A stretch of 64,000 nt of DNA from Rhizobium grahamii (lineage in GTDB: Bacteria > Pseudomonadota > Alphaproteobacteria > Rhizobiales > Rhizobiaceae). The notes under the pieces were generated by a model that worked only from the letters and a program-made list of their open reading frames with translations, ran no database searches and was not told the DNA's origin. Location: positions 2,356,001-2,420,000 of the forward strand of contig NZ_CP043498.1 in the NCBI RefSeq assembly GCF_009498215.1, written 5' to 3'. Below, one piece after another: positions 26,032 through 35,809 of the stretch. Position 1 is the stretch's first letter, and every line of letters begins with the position of its first letter. The translations under genes and the position numbers were made by a program.

Positions 26032-26640
26032 CTAGAGATATGCCTGGAAAAGATTGCGAACCGCGTCCACTTCATTCGGGCGGATTTCATGCCCGCCCGC
26101 GTGCCAATCCGTCACGACAGCAGCTTTCTGCGCCTCGAAGTAATCGGCAAGAGCCTCGGTCACGGCCTTTGGGCTGATCGGATCACGCTCGCCGGCGGTG
26201 ATCAGTATCTTCCGACCGGCAAGCGCCTCGTTTGCCCTCGGCTTGAACGGAATAAGCGGATGCAGAAGCGCGGATACGTCGAACAATCCCTTTTCGATCA
26301 GCACGTTGGCAAGAATGTTTGCGCCATTCGAGAATCCGAGGCCGAGAATGGCGGATGCATCATGCTCGCGGGCAAGGTTTGTCACATAGTCCGAGAGCTT
26401 CTCCGTCGCGCGCGCCAGATCCGCCATGTCGTAGACGCCCTCGCCGGTACGCTTGAAGAAGCGGGCGGCACCAAACTCGGAGACGTCCCCACGCGGCGAA
26501 ACGATCGTCGCATCGGGCAGCAGTTGCCGCCCAAAATCGAAGAACTGATTTTCGTCGCCACCGGTGCCGTGCAGGGTGAAAAGTATAGGTTTTCCGCGTG
26601 CACCGGCATGCAGCCGGTGCACATAACTATTGGCGTTCAT
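26032..26640 (-). CDS. MhqD-like alpha/beta hydrolase (carboxylesterase)
   Basis: 202 residues of the phospholipase/carboxylesterase group. It has LHGTGGDENQF (oxyanion part, near 23), nucleophile elbow GLGFSNGANI (Ser near 105), Asp in TAGERDPISP, and His in DWHAGGHEI near the end. The pattern matches MhqD, found beside a ring-cleaving dioxygenase in Bacillus and in many proteobacteria and induced by quinones. It is next to such a dioxygenase gene here, 11 bases downstream. GGAGAG precedes the ATG. A 10-bp hairpin overlaps the first codons. Confidence 0.87.
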   Translation of the reverse strand: MNANSYVHRLHAGARGKPILFTLHGTGGDENQFFDFGRQLLPDATIVSPRGDVSEFGAARFFKRTGEGVYDMADLARATEKLSDYVTNLAREHDASAILGLGFSNGANILANVLIEKGLFDVSALLHPLIPFKPRANEALAGRKILITAGERDPISPKAVTEALADYFEAQKAAVVTDWHAGGHEIRPNEVDAVRNLFQAYL

Positions 26641-26651
26641 ATTTTCTCTCC

Positions 26652-27584
26652 TTAGCCTTCGAGCGGCTGCAGATGTTGTTCGATCAGACCCCGCAGGTGC
26701 TGGTGCTGCTGCGGCAGCTTCAGGGCTTCGCCGAGATGCGCCGTATCCTCGTCGCGATCGAAACCGGGTTCGTTGGTGGCGATTTCGAACAGCACACCGC
26801 CCGGCGTGCGGAAGTAGATCGCCCAGAAGTAGTCACGGTCGATAACAGGCGTAACCTGATAGCCGGTATCCATGAGCGCCTTGCGCACCTCGAGCTGCTT
26901 CTCGCGGTTTTCAACCGCGAAGGCGACGTGGTGGACAGAGCCCGCGCCCGGAAGCGCACGCGAGATGTTCGGCATCGTTTCAAGGTCGACCAGATGCGCG
27001 CCGTTGCCGCCAGGGATCGTCAGGCGCTTGACGCCGTCGCGCTCTTCCTGGAGCTCGTAGCCCATGAACTTCAGCAGCTCACTGGTTGCACCATCGTCGC
27101 GCAACCGCATCGCAACCGAATGGAAGCCACGGATTGCGTGATCCTCGCTGATCCCGCCATGGGTCCACGGCAGGCGCGTATCGTCCTTGACCTCGACCAG
27201 CGCAAAGCCGTCACCATCGGGACCGGCGAAATTGAGCCGCTTTTCACCGAAGCTTTCCTCGGTCTTCAAGCCGCCAACGTTCAGCTTGGAGAGACGGTCG
27301 CTCCAGTAGCCGATCGAGCCCTGCGGGACGGAATAAACGGTCGTACCGACCTCGCCGGTGCCCGGACGACCTTGCGCCATCTTCGGGAACGGGAAGTACG
27401 TCATGATCGTGCCGGGGGCGCCGGTCTCGTCGCCGTAGTAGAGGTGGTAGACGTCAGGCGCATCGAAGTTCACGGTCTTCTTGACGCGGCGCAGACCAAG
27501 CGTGTTCGTGAAGAACTGGTTGTTGGTCCGGGCGTCTTCCGCCATCGACGTAACGTGATGCAAGCCTTTGATTTGATCTAACAT
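26652..27584 (-). CDS. MhqO-like ring-cleaving dioxygenase (VOC superfamily)
   Basis: 310 residues with two VOC half-domains. The first begins GLHHVTSMAEDARTNNQFFTNTLG and includes DVYHLYYGDETG; the second includes SVHHVAFAVENREKQLEVRKAL and ends with FRTPGGVLFEIATNEPGF. Metal ligands His (GLHHVT), His (SVHHVA) and Glu (LFEIA) are kept. Related enzymes cleave hydroquinones or catechols. Pairing with the MhqD-like hydrolase suggests quinone detoxification. AAGGGG precedes the ATG. No MarR regulator is adjacent. Confidence 0.9.
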   Translation of the reverse strand: MLDQIKGLHHVTSMAEDARTNNQFFTNTLGLRRVKKTVNFDAPDVYHLYYGDETGAPGTIMTYFPFPKMAQGRPGTGEVGTTVYSVPQGSIGYWSDRLSKLNVGGLKTEESFGEKRLNFAGPDGDGFALVEVKDDTRLPWTHGGISEDHAIRGFHSVAMRLRDDGATSELLKFMGYELQEERDGVKRLTIPGGNGAHLVDLETMPNISRALPGAGSVHHVAFAVENREKQLEVRKALMDTGYQVTPVIDRDYFWAIYFRTPGGVLFEIATNEPGFDRDEDTAHLGEALKLPQQHQHLRGLIEQHLQPLEG

Positions 27585-27722
27585 TTGAGACCCCTTTCTG
27601 GCCCGCCGTGCGGGCTTTCGATGGGTGATAGATGGCCCTTAAACCTGCCGGGGCATAGCCCTACCAGTCGGAACGCATTGTCTCCTATTTGTGAACGATG
27701 AAAAGACTTCGTTCAGAATGAA

Positions 27723-28424
27723 CTACACTGCTTCCGGATTTGCCGGCAGCGTCCAGTCGATCGGCGTACGGCCATGCGCTTCGAGAAATGCGTTGGCCTT
27801 GGAAAAGTGCCGGCTGCCGAAGAAGCCGTTGTGGGCGGAGAGCGGCGAAGGGTGGACGCTCTTCAGCACCAGATGCCGCGATGTATCGACGAATGCGGCC
27901 TTCCGCTGCGCATAAGAGCCCCAGAGCATGAACACGACAGAATCGCAATCGTCGTTGACCTTGCGGATGACCGCATCCGTGAACTTTTCCCAGCCCTGCC
28001 CCTGGTGCGAGGCAGCTCTTGATTCCTCGACTGTCAGAACGCTGTTGAGCAGGAGTACGCCCTGCCGTGCCCAGTGCTCCAGAAAGCCGTGTTTCGCTGG
28101 CGCAATGCCAAGATCTGTCTGCAGTTCCTTGTAGATGTTGACGAGAGATGGCGGGATCCGAACGCCGGGACGCACGCTGAAGCAAAGCCCATGTGCCTGC
28201 CCGAAGCCGTGGTAGGGGTCTTGCCCGAGGATCACGACCTTGACGTCGGCCAGCGGCGTCAGATCCAGCGCCCGAAAATACTCCGAGCCCTTCGGGAATA
28301 TCCGTTTCCCGTCCTCGCGCTGCGTCAGCAGGAAAGCCTTCAGCTGCAGCATGTAGGAGCTGTCGAATTCGGTGGCGAGCGCCGCTTTCCAGCTTTCCTC
28401 GAGCGCGATCGTCTGTTCAGCCAT
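27723..28424 (-). CDS. ung: Uracil-DNA glycosylase
   Basis: 233 residues, family-1 UNG. The catalytic water-activating motif GQDPYHG is at 67-73 (D69), LLLNSVLTV lies at about 124-132, and the Leu-loop HPSPLSAH is at 191-198. It removes uracil from DNA. ATG at 28424 (MAEQTIA) was preferred to an ATG 7 codons upstream. It is divergent from the phosphomannomutase gene. Nothing links it functionally to the EPS genes. Confidence 0.97.
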   Translation of the reverse strand: MAEQTIALEESWKAALATEFDSSYMLQLKAFLLTQREDGKRIFPKGSEYFRALDLTPLADVKVVILGQDPYHGFGQAHGLCFSVRPGVRIPPSLVNIYKELQTDLGIAPAKHGFLEHWARQGVLLLNSVLTVEESRAASHQGQGWEKFTDAVIRKVNDDCDSVVFMLWGSYAQRKAAFVDTSRHLVLKSVHPSPLSAHNGFFGSRHFSKANAFLEAHGRTPIDWTLPANPEAV

Positions 28425-28578
28425 GAAATGCCTCCGCCGCTGCAAAACGCTTTCGACTTGCCTCGAAAACGGAATTCGCAGACATTTTATTCGTCGTCAG
28501 TCGTCAAAATTTACGAACTATACGTAGTTTGTTTCGAAAAGACCGGTAAATTCAACCGCATCCGAGGGCTTATTCAAT

Positions 28579-30003
28579 ATGAAATTCGGCACGAGCGGGC
28601 TTCGCGGCCTGTCTGAGGACCTCAAAGGGCGCGCGTCGGCACTCTACGCGACGGCCTTCGGTCGGCATTTGCTGGATAGCGGTCTGGCCCGGCCTGGCGA
28701 TGCCATCCTCATAGCCCGCGACTTCCGCGACTCGAGCCCCGAGATTTCAGCCAACTGCGTGGACGCACTGACCAGCCTCGGTTTCAAGGTTGCCGACTGC
28801 GGCACACTGCCGACACCCGCGCTCGCTCTCTACGGCCTTCAGGAGAAGGCAGCCAGCATCATGGTGACAGGCTCGCACATTCCGGCCGACCGCAATGGCA
28901 TCAAGTTCTACCGACCGGACGGAGAAATCGACAAGGGTGACGAGGCAGCCATCACAGCGGCGGCGGCAGTGCTGGATGAAGGCGGCTTCAGTTTCGTCCC
29001 CAGCCATGCAGCACCCGAGAACCGTGTGTCCGAATGCCTTTCCCTGTTTGCAAAGAGAAATACGGCTCTTCTCGAGCCAGACGCCCTGCGCGGGCTGAAA
29101 GTCGGCGTCTATCAGCACAGCACCGTGGCGCGCGATCTTCTCGTCGAGATTCTGCAAGGATTTGGAGCAACGGTCGTCGCGTTCGGCCGCTCGCACTCCT
29201 TCATCCCGGTGGATACGGAAGCCGTCTCGCAGGACACGATTGCCATCCTCAAGGTTGCGGCGCGGGAGCATGGGCTTGATGCGATCGTCTCGGCTGACGG
29301 TGACGGCGATCGCCCGCTTGTCAGCGACGAAACCGGCCACCCGCTGCGCGGTGATCTCCTGGGCCTGATTGCCGCCAATTTCCTCGGCGCCAGCGTCGTC
29401 GTCACTCCTGTCACTTCGAACTCCGGCATCGAAGCATCGGGCAACTTCAAAACCGTGAGAACCCGCGTCGGCTCGCCATTCGTGATAGCTGGCATGCAGG
29501 AAGCTGTTGCCGCGGGAGATGGCGGCGTGGCCGGTTTCGAGGCAAATGGCGGCACCCTCACGGCCAGTGAGTTTTCCGTGCGAGGCGCGCGCCTACAGGC
29601 CCTCCCCACCCGCGATTGCTTCCTGCCGATCTTGGCGACCCTGCTTCTCGCCGCATCGAAGAAACAGCCTCTGTCGCTGATCGCGGAGAGCTACCGCCTG
29701 CCGTTTGCCGCAGCCGACCGGCTCGAAAACTTTCCCGTCGAGACCAGCGCACGGCTGATGGCATATCTCAGAGCCAGCCCGGCAAATCTGTCGTCCTTCC
29801 TGCAGCCGATCGGCGAAGTTGGCAGCACCAGCGACATCGATGGATTGCGGGTAACGCTAAAGGATAAGAGCATCGTCCATTTCAGGCCCTCCGGCAACGC
29901 GCCGGAAATGCGATGCTACGTCGAAGCCGCAAGTGAAACCGCCGCATCCGCCCTGCTCGAAGCCGGCCTCGGCCGCATCCGGCAATGGGCCAGTACCAAT
30001 TGA
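28579..30003 (+). CDS. Phosphomannomutase-family enzyme
   Basis: 474 residues of the alpha-D-phosphohexomutase family. The phosphoserine loop is MVTGSHIPADRNG (S99), the metal loop ADGDGDRPL near 240, the sugar-specificity loop GFEANGGT near 317, and the phosphate loop RPSGNAPEMR near 435. It interconverts mannose-6-phosphate and mannose-1-phosphate; phosphoglucomutase or phosphoglucosamine mutase activity cannot be excluded. manC begins 34 bases downstream, which supports the mannose assignment. It is at the head of a rightward set of nucleotide-sugar genes. Confidence 0.88.
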   Translation: MKFGTSGLRGLSEDLKGRASALYATAFGRHLLDSGLARPGDAILIARDFRDSSPEISANCVDALTSLGFKVADCGTLPTPALALYGLQEKAASIMVTGSHIPADRNGIKFYRPDGEIDKGDEAAITAAAAVLDEGGFSFVPSHAAPENRVSECLSLFAKRNTALLEPDALRGLKVGVYQHSTVARDLLVEILQGFGATVVAFGRSHSFIPVDTEAVSQDTIAILKVAAREHGLDAIVSADGDGDRPLVSDETGHPLRGDLLGLIAANFLGASVVVTPVTSNSGIEASGNFKTVRTRVGSPFVIAGMQEAVAAGDGGVAGFEANGGTLTASEFSVRGARLQALPTRDCFLPILATLLLAASKKQPLSLIAESYRLPFAAADRLENFPVETSARLMAYLRASPANLSSFLQPIGEVGSTSDIDGLRVTLKDKSIVHFRPSGNAPEMRCYVEAASETAASALLEAGLGRIRQWASTN

Positions 30004-30037
30004 TTGACCGCGTACAGATTGTTCAAGGATACGACCG

Positions 30038-31465
30038 ATGAGTAAGAAGATCGTCCCAGTCATCATGGCAGGCGGAAAAGGCACCCGCCTCTGGCCACTG
30101 TCGCGGGCGACGGCCCCGAAGCAGTTCATCCGCTTTATCGGAGACCGCACGCTTTTTCAGGAAACGCTGCTTCGCGTTTCCGACCCGGCGATCTACGAGC
30201 CCGCGATTGTCCTGACCAACGAAGAGTTTCGCTTCCTCGTCGCCGAACAGGCCCGTGAACTGGACCTCAGCCTCTCCGCCATCCTGCTTGAACCACTCGC
30301 CCGCAACACCGCGCCGGCGGTTGCCGCCGCGGCCGCTTTCGTGCGGGAGCGTTTCGACGACACAACGCTCATGCACATCATGGGCTCCGATTACGAGATC
30401 GTCGCAGACGAGGTCTATTTCGACTGCGTGAAAAAGGCAGCGACAGCGGCCGGCGACGGCCGCCTCGTCACCTTCGGCATCGCACCGACCGAACCGGCGA
30501 CCGGATACGGCTATATCGAAGGCGGCGAGACCCTTCAGAGCGGCGCGCAGGTCGTCGCCCGCTTCATCGAGAAGCCGCCGTTGGCAAAGGCCGAAGAGAT
30601 GCTCGCCGCTGGCGGCTTCTACTGGAATTCCGGCATGTTCATGTTCTCCGCCGCGCAGCTGCTCGACGAAATGGGCACCTACGCCCCCACCGTCCTGAAG
30701 GCCGCCGGCGATGCCGTCGCCAAGGGTCTGAAGGACCTCGATTTCATCCGGCTGGACAAGACGGCCTTCGCCGAAAGCCCGAACATCTCGATCGACTACG
30801 CGATCATGGAGAAGACGAAGAACGCCGCGGTTATCCCCTCGCCCTTCAAGTGGTCTGATCTCGGTAGCTGGGATTCCGTCTGGAAAAGCGGCAGCCGCGA
30901 CGAATACGGCAACCTCGCTGCAGCCAACACGACGCTGATCAATACCAAGAACTCGCTGGTAATGACCCATGGGGTGCACCTTGCCGTCCAGGGCATGGAC
31001 GACATCGCCGTCATCGCCAGCGAAGACGCAGTCTATGTCGGCCGTCTGCAGGACAGCCAGGAAGTCGGAACGATCGTGAAGATGCTGGCCTCGGCGCCGG
31101 CGACATCGAAGCTGACGGAGTTCCACCCGACATCCTATCGCCCGTGGGGTGGCTATACTTCGGTGCTGAACGGCGACCGTTTCCAGGTGAAGCGGATCTT
31201 CGTCACGCCGGGAAAGAAGCTTTCCCTGCAGAAGCATCACCATCGCTCCGAACACTGGATTGTCGTAAGGGGGACGGCGGAAGTGACGATCGGCGAAAAC
31301 GTGCAGATGCTGCGCGAAAACGAATCCGTCTACATCCCGCTCGGAGAGGTCCACCGCCTCGCGAACCCCGGCAAGATCACGCTGGAGCTGATCGAAGTTC
31401 AGACCGGCTCCTATCTCGGCGAAGACGATATCATCCGGATTGTCGACGAGTTCGGGCGTAGCTGA
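30038..31465 (+). CDS. manC: Mannose-1-phosphate guanylyltransferase / mannose-6-phosphate isomerase
   Basis: 475 residues, the two-domain type II form. The nucleotidyltransferase motif MAGGKGTRLWPLSRATAPKQF is at about 8-28 and FIEKPPLAKAEEML near 175. The C-terminal cupin domain is the isomerase, with FHPTSYRPWGGYTSV, KKLSLQKHHHRSEHW (metal-binding His) and YIPLGEVHRLANPG. It supplies GDP-mannose, the substrate of the GDP-mannose 3,5-epimerase encoded 8 kb away. It is followed by a terminator. Confidence 0.96.
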   Translation: MSKKIVPVIMAGGKGTRLWPLSRATAPKQFIRFIGDRTLFQETLLRVSDPAIYEPAIVLTNEEFRFLVAEQARELDLSLSAILLEPLARNTAPAVAAAAAFVRERFDDTTLMHIMGSDYEIVADEVYFDCVKKAATAAGDGRLVTFGIAPTEPATGYGYIEGGETLQSGAQVVARFIEKPPLAKAEEMLAAGGFYWNSGMFMFSAAQLLDEMGTYAPTVLKAAGDAVAKGLKDLDFIRLDKTAFAESPNISIDYAIMEKTKNAAVIPSPFKWSDLGSWDSVWKSGSRDEYGNLAAANTTLINTKNSLVMTHGVHLAVQGMDDIAVIASEDAVYVGRLQDSQEVGTIVKMLASAPATSKLTEFHPTSYRPWGGYTSVLNGDRFQVKRIFVTPGKKLSLQKHHHRSEHWIVVRGTAEVTIGENVQMLRENESVYIPLGEVHRLANPGKITLELIEVQTGSYLGEDDIIRIVDEFGRS

Positions 31466-31516
31466 TCCGCCAGCCGAGCCTTTGTCTTGAACTTATAAAA
31501 CTACCCCTGTACACCG

Positions 31517-31553
31517 TCACGACCCGCCCGACCGGCGGGTCGTGATCGTTTTT
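31517..31553 (+). terminator. Terminator after manC
   Basis: 12-bp stem TCACGACCCGCC/GGCGGGTCGTGA with a 5-base loop, followed by TCG and a short run of T. It separates the manC transcript from ugd, although read-through would still feed ugd. Confidence 0.8.
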
Positions 31554-31569
31554 CTCAGGGAATGACTCC

Positions 31570-32886
31570 ATGCGTATTGTGATGATTGGTTCGGGCTATG
31601 TCGGTCTCGTTTCCGGCGCCTGCCTTGCCGATTTCGGCCATCATATCACCTGCGTCGACAAATCCGCGGCAAAGATCGATGCGCTCGAGGCCGGAGAGGT
31701 TCCGATCTTCGAACCCGGTCTCGACACGATCATCGAGCACAATCGCAGTTCCGGCCGCCTCGACTTTTCGCGCGATCTCGCGCCAGCCGTCGCGGAAGCG
31801 GATGTCGTCTTCATCGCCGTCGGAACGCCGTCGCGCCGAGGCGATGGACACGCCGACCTGACCTATGTCTATGCGGCGGCGCGTGAGATCGCGGCAGCGG
31901 TCACCGGCTTCACCGTGGTCGTCACCAAATCGACGGTTCCTGTCGGCACCGGCGACGAAATCGAACGGATCTTCCGGGAAGAGTTTCCCGACAAGGAGAT
32001 CGCCGTCGTATCGAACCCGGAATTCCTGCGCGAAGGCGCCGCGATCACCGACTTCAAGCGTCCGGATCGTATCGTCATCGGAACGGAAGACCCCCGCGCG
32101 ATGGAAGTCATGCGCGAAGTCTACCGTCCGCTCTATCTCAACGAAGCCCCGCTCTACTTCTGCGAACGCCGGACCTCGGAGCTGATCAAATACGCAGCCA
32201 ACGCGTTCCTTGCAATGAAGATCACCTTCATCAACGAGATCGCCGACCTCTGCGAACAGATCGGTGCCGATGTCCAGAAGGTGGCCAAGGGCATAGGCAT
32301 GGACAAGCGCATCGGCGACAAGTTCCTGCACGCCGGTCCCGGCTATGGTGGATCCTGCTTCCCGAAAGACACGCTTGCCCTCGTCAAGACCGCACAGGAT
32401 TACGACAGCCCCGTCCGGTTGATCGAAACGACCGTGGCCATCAACGACAATCGCAAGCGGGCGATGGGACGCAAGGTGATTGCCGCCTGTGACGGCAGCG
32501 TGCGCGGCAAGAAGATCGCGGTTCTCGGCCTGACCTTCAAGCCGAATACCGACGACATGCGCGACGCGCCCTCGATCACCATCGTCCAGGCATTGCTCGA
32601 CGGCGGCGCGACAGTCCACGTTTACGACCCCGAGGGAATGGACGCCGCCAAGGACCTTCTGGGCCCAGTCACCTATGGCAGCGACCCCTATGAGATTGCC
32701 GAAGGCGCCGATGCCCTCGTGCTGGTAACGGAGTGGGACCAGTTCCGCGCGCTTGACTTCAAGCGGCTGAAGGGCCTGGTGCGTACGCCGGTGCTCGTTG
32801 ATCTTCGCAACATTTACCCGACCGCCGAAGTTGTCAGGCACGGCTTCAGCTATTTCGCGGTCGGCAAGAAGAGCGAGAAGAACTGA
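31570..32886 (+). CDS. ugd: UDP-glucose 6-dehydrogenase
   Basis: 438 residues. It has the NAD site [20 protein letters not shown], the middle-domain [21 protein letters not shown], catalytic Cys (near 262) in [13 protein letters not shown], and the C-terminal NAD-like fold [16 protein letters not shown]. It oxidises UDP-glucose to UDP-glucuronate with NAD. In rhizobia this gene is called rkpK or ugd and serves EPS, LPS and K-antigen. The next gene starts 2 bases after it, so they are coupled. Confidence 0.97.
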   Translation: MRIVMIGSGYVGLVSGACLADFGHHITCVDKSAAKIDALEAGEVPIFEPGLDTIIEHNRSSGRLDFSRDLAPAVAEADVVFIAVGTPSRRGDGHADLTYVYAAAREIAAAVTGFTVVVTKSTVPVGTGDEIERIFREEFPDKEIAVVSNPEFLREGAAITDFKRPDRIVIGTEDPRAMEVMREVYRPLYLNEAPLYFCERRTSELIKYAANAFLAMKITFINEIADLCEQIGADVQKVAKGIGMDKRIGDKFLHAGPGYGGSCFPKDTLALVKTAQDYDSPVRLIETTVAINDNRKRAMGRKVIAACDGSVRGKKIAVLGLTFKPNTDDMRDAPSITIVQALLDGGATVHVYDPEGMDAAKDLLGPVTYGSDPYEIAEGADALVLVTEWDQFRALDFKRLKGLVRTPVLVDLRNIYPTAEVVRHGFSYFAVGKKSEKN

Positions 32887-32888
32887 GC

Positions 32889-33902
32889 ATGCGTTATTTC
32901 ATCACGGGAACCGCCGGCTTTATCGGATTTCATCTTGCCCGCCGCCTGCTTCAGGACGGGCACGAGGTCGTCGGCTTCGATGGAATGACGCATTACTACA
33001 ACATCAAGCTGAAGCAGATGCGCAACGCCGCCCTGGCGCAGTTCCCGGGCTTTCGTGCCGTGACGGCCATGTTGGAAGATCGCAAGGCCGTGGAGGATGC
33101 GGTTGCCTCCGCCAAGCCTGATGTGATCGTTCATCTGGCCGCCCAGGCCGGTGTTCGCTACAGCCTCGAAAACCCCAAAGCCTATCTGACGTCGAACCTT
33201 GAAGGCTCCTGGAATATCTTGGAGATCGCAAAGACCGTCGGCGTCCAGCATCTGATGCTGGCATCCACCTCCTCGATCTACGGCGCCAATCCGACCGTCC
33301 CGTTCCATGAAATGGACCGCGCCGACGAGCCGCTGACCTTTTATGCGGCGACGAAGAAGTCGATGGAGTTGATGGCGCACAGCTATGCCCATCTTCACAA
33401 GGTGCCGACGACCGCCTTCCGCTTCTTCACGGTATACGGCCCATGGGGCCGCCCCGACATGGCACTGTTCAAGTTCGTCAAGAACATGCTGGAAGACCAG
33501 CCGATCGAAATCTACGGCGAAGGCAAGATGAGCCGTGATTTCACCTATATCGATGACCTCGTGGAAGCGATCCTCAGGCTTTCGGCAGTCGCCCCGTCGG
33601 AAGCGAACCGCGTGGCTGGCGAGAATACCGATACGCTGTCGCATCAGGCACCGTTCCGCGTCGTCAACATTGGCGGCGGACAGCCGGTCAGCCTTCTCGA
33701 CTTCGTGGAAACGGTCGAAAAGGCACTTGGCCAGCCGGCAAAACGGCTGATGCTGCCGATGCAGAAGGGCGACGTCCCCAGAACCTTCGCAAGCCCCGAC
33801 CTGCTCGTCGCACTGACCGGATACAAGCCCGAGACGACCTTGCGCGAAGGCGTGAAGGCATTCGTCGACTGGTATGTCGAGGCGCGCGCCGAGCTCGACT
33901 AG
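32889..33902 (+). CDS. lpsL: UDP-glucuronate 4-epimerase (LpsL-like)
   Basis: 337 residues, an extended SDR. NAD site [15 protein letters not shown] near residue 6-20, STSSIYG near 123, and the catalytic Tyr/Lys pair in [15 protein letters not shown] near 151. The segment [20 protein letters not shown] and the [10 protein letters not shown] motif are typical of uronate epimerases. It would make UDP-galacturonate from the product of Ugd. The gene overlaps none but begins 2 bases after ugd. UDP-glucose 4-epimerase activity is a less likely option. Confidence 0.92.
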   Translation: MRYFITGTAGFIGFHLARRLLQDGHEVVGFDGMTHYYNIKLKQMRNAALAQFPGFRAVTAMLEDRKAVEDAVASAKPDVIVHLAAQAGVRYSLENPKAYLTSNLEGSWNILEIAKTVGVQHLMLASTSSIYGANPTVPFHEMDRADEPLTFYAATKKSMELMAHSYAHLHKVPTTAFRFFTVYGPWGRPDMALFKFVKNMLEDQPIEIYGEGKMSRDFTYIDDLVEAILRLSAVAPSEANRVAGENTDTLSHQAPFRVVNIGGGQPVSLLDFVETVEKALGQPAKRLMLPMQKGDVPRTFASPDLLVALTGYKPETTLREGVKAFVDWYVEARAELD

Positions 33903-33911
33903 ACGACCGAT

Positions 33912-35698
33912 CTATTCGACGGTGGCCGCCTCGAACAGCCTGTCGATCTCGGAAGCCGGCGCCGGCCGCCCGAGGGCAAAACCCTGCAGGGCGTCGCAGC
34001 CCAGTTTCGCCAGCGTCTCCGCATGCTTCTCCGTCTCGACGCCCTCGGCGATCACCTTGACACCCAGCGCCTTGGCGATCTCGATGATCGACTTCACGAC
34101 GCGGCGCTGCTCGTCTGACGTATCGACGGCATCGACGAGCTGGCGATCGATCTTGAGACGCGTCGGCCGAAGCCGGACAAGTCCAATCAGGGAAGCGTGA
34201 CCTGAGCCGAAGTCATCGATCTCGATCTCGATACCCATCTGCTTGATCCGATCGACGCTCTCCAGCAACTCGTCATCGCAGTCGTCGAGAAAGATCGTCT
34301 CGATCAGCTCGAAGACGATGGCATTACGCGGCACGTTTAGCGCCAGCAGCTCCTTGGAAAGCAGCGGATCGTAAAGTCGCTGTCCCGAGATGTTGACGGC
34401 GATCCGGGGCACCTGTGCGCCGCGCCCTTCCCACGTTCTACGGTCTTCCAGCACGCGCCGTAGCATGATGGAGTCGATCTCTGCCGTCAGCCCGTATTCG
34501 TCGGCAACCTTGAGGAACTCTCCCGGAAGCAACAGACCCCTGTCCTTATGCTTCCACCGCGCCAGCGCCTCGAGCCCAACGACCTCGCGGGTGCGCGCGT
34601 CCACCTGCAGCTGATAGAAGGGCACGATCTCGCCTTCCGTCAGCGCCGTCCTCAGTTCTTCGGCAATCCGCCGACGCCCCATAAGGTCGTCCTTCAGCTG
34701 CTGCGTGAAGAACTCGATACGATCTCGGCCGGAGGCCTTCGCCTGGTAAAGCGCAATATCCGACTCGGCCAGGAGATTGGCGCCTTTGCGATCGATGGAA
34801 CATGAAACGCCGATCGACGCGCCGGATTGCAACTGCTCGCGACCGAAGCGTATCTTCTTGCGCAGTCGGCGCTGCAGATCCCGGGCAACATCGCGAAGCT
34901 CGTCAACGCTTCCAAAGTTGACGAGGATGATGACGAACTCGTCTCCCCCGATCCGGGCCGCGACCGCCCCTTGCGGCAGGGCAGCCTTGATCCGGGTCGC
35001 GGCGGCGCGCAGCACGACGTCGCCGGCGGCATGTCCGTATGTGTCGTTGATCTGCTTGAACTCGTCGAGATCGAGATGCAGCACGGCGAGTTTCAGGACA
35101 TCAACGTCATCCTTCAGCTGCGCCAGACGCTTGTCGAAAAGCCGCCGGTTGGGCAGACCCGTGAGATAATCATGCTCGGCGGCATATTCGACCCGCGCCG
35201 CACTCTTCTCCAGATCGAGTGCACGCGCCTCCGCGACCGCCCTCTGCCGGGCGGCCTCGTCAGTCAGAAGCACATCGGCCGTCACATCCCATTCCGCACC
35301 GATGAACGAAGGGGCGCCATCGTCGCTGATGTAGAAATGGGCACGTGAGCGGATATGGCGTATCTCGCCATTCGGCCAGATGATGCGAAATTCGGAATTA
35401 TACTGCCCCCTCCGCGCCGCCGCATCGCTGAAGTCCCGTTCGGCCCGCTCGCGATCGTCGGGGTGGATTGCGTCCGCCCAAACGGCCGTCGACACCTTGC
35501 CACTGGTCAAGCCAGTCTTGTAGAGGCGATGCATCTGCAGATCCAGGAGATCTCGTTCTTCCGAAGATCATGCTCCCACACACCGATCTGTGACGCGTCG
35601 AGCGCCAGTTCAAGGCGTCTCAGGAGATCCCGAAATTCCCGCTCCGACCGTGTGGTGTCGTTTGGTACCAAAACCGTCTCAGCCTCATGCAATCCCAC
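33912..35698 (-). pseudogene. PAS-GGDEF-EAL cyclic-di-GMP protein, frameshifted in the PAS domain
   Basis: A single gene read in two frames. The first part, from ATG at 35698, ends in LALDASQIGVWEHDLRKNEISW; the second begins M-H-R-L-Y at 35534. Inserting one G after 35543 joins them as ISW-D-LQ-MHRLY, the normal start of a PAS_3 domain. The second part runs to HPDDRERAERDF and IHIRSRAH-like PAS strands, then GGDEF (RIGGDEFVII, HLDLDEFKQINDTYGH) and EAL (VVGLEALARWKHK, NISGQRL, IDDFGSGHASL, KIDRQLVDAV, EGVETEKH). All active-site motifs of both domains are intact. It may be an assembly error at a short G run or a recent mutation. If the 540-codon part alone is made, it lacks most of the PAS sensor. 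Confidence 0.85.
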
Positions 35699-35809
35699 TG
35701 CGACAGGCTTGGCTAAACCAACCGTCGCGCGAGATGTTAATTAGAACAAACTAAAAATCCATCAATGATTGTGCCGCAGAGACCACCGCTATTTTGGCAA
35801 GTCGCCTCC

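Noticed and set aside
30023..32841. Two long leftward open frames (443 and 428 codons) opposite manC and ugd
   Set aside because: They are antisense shadows produced by high GC content and codon bias; both sense genes are complete and well conserved.
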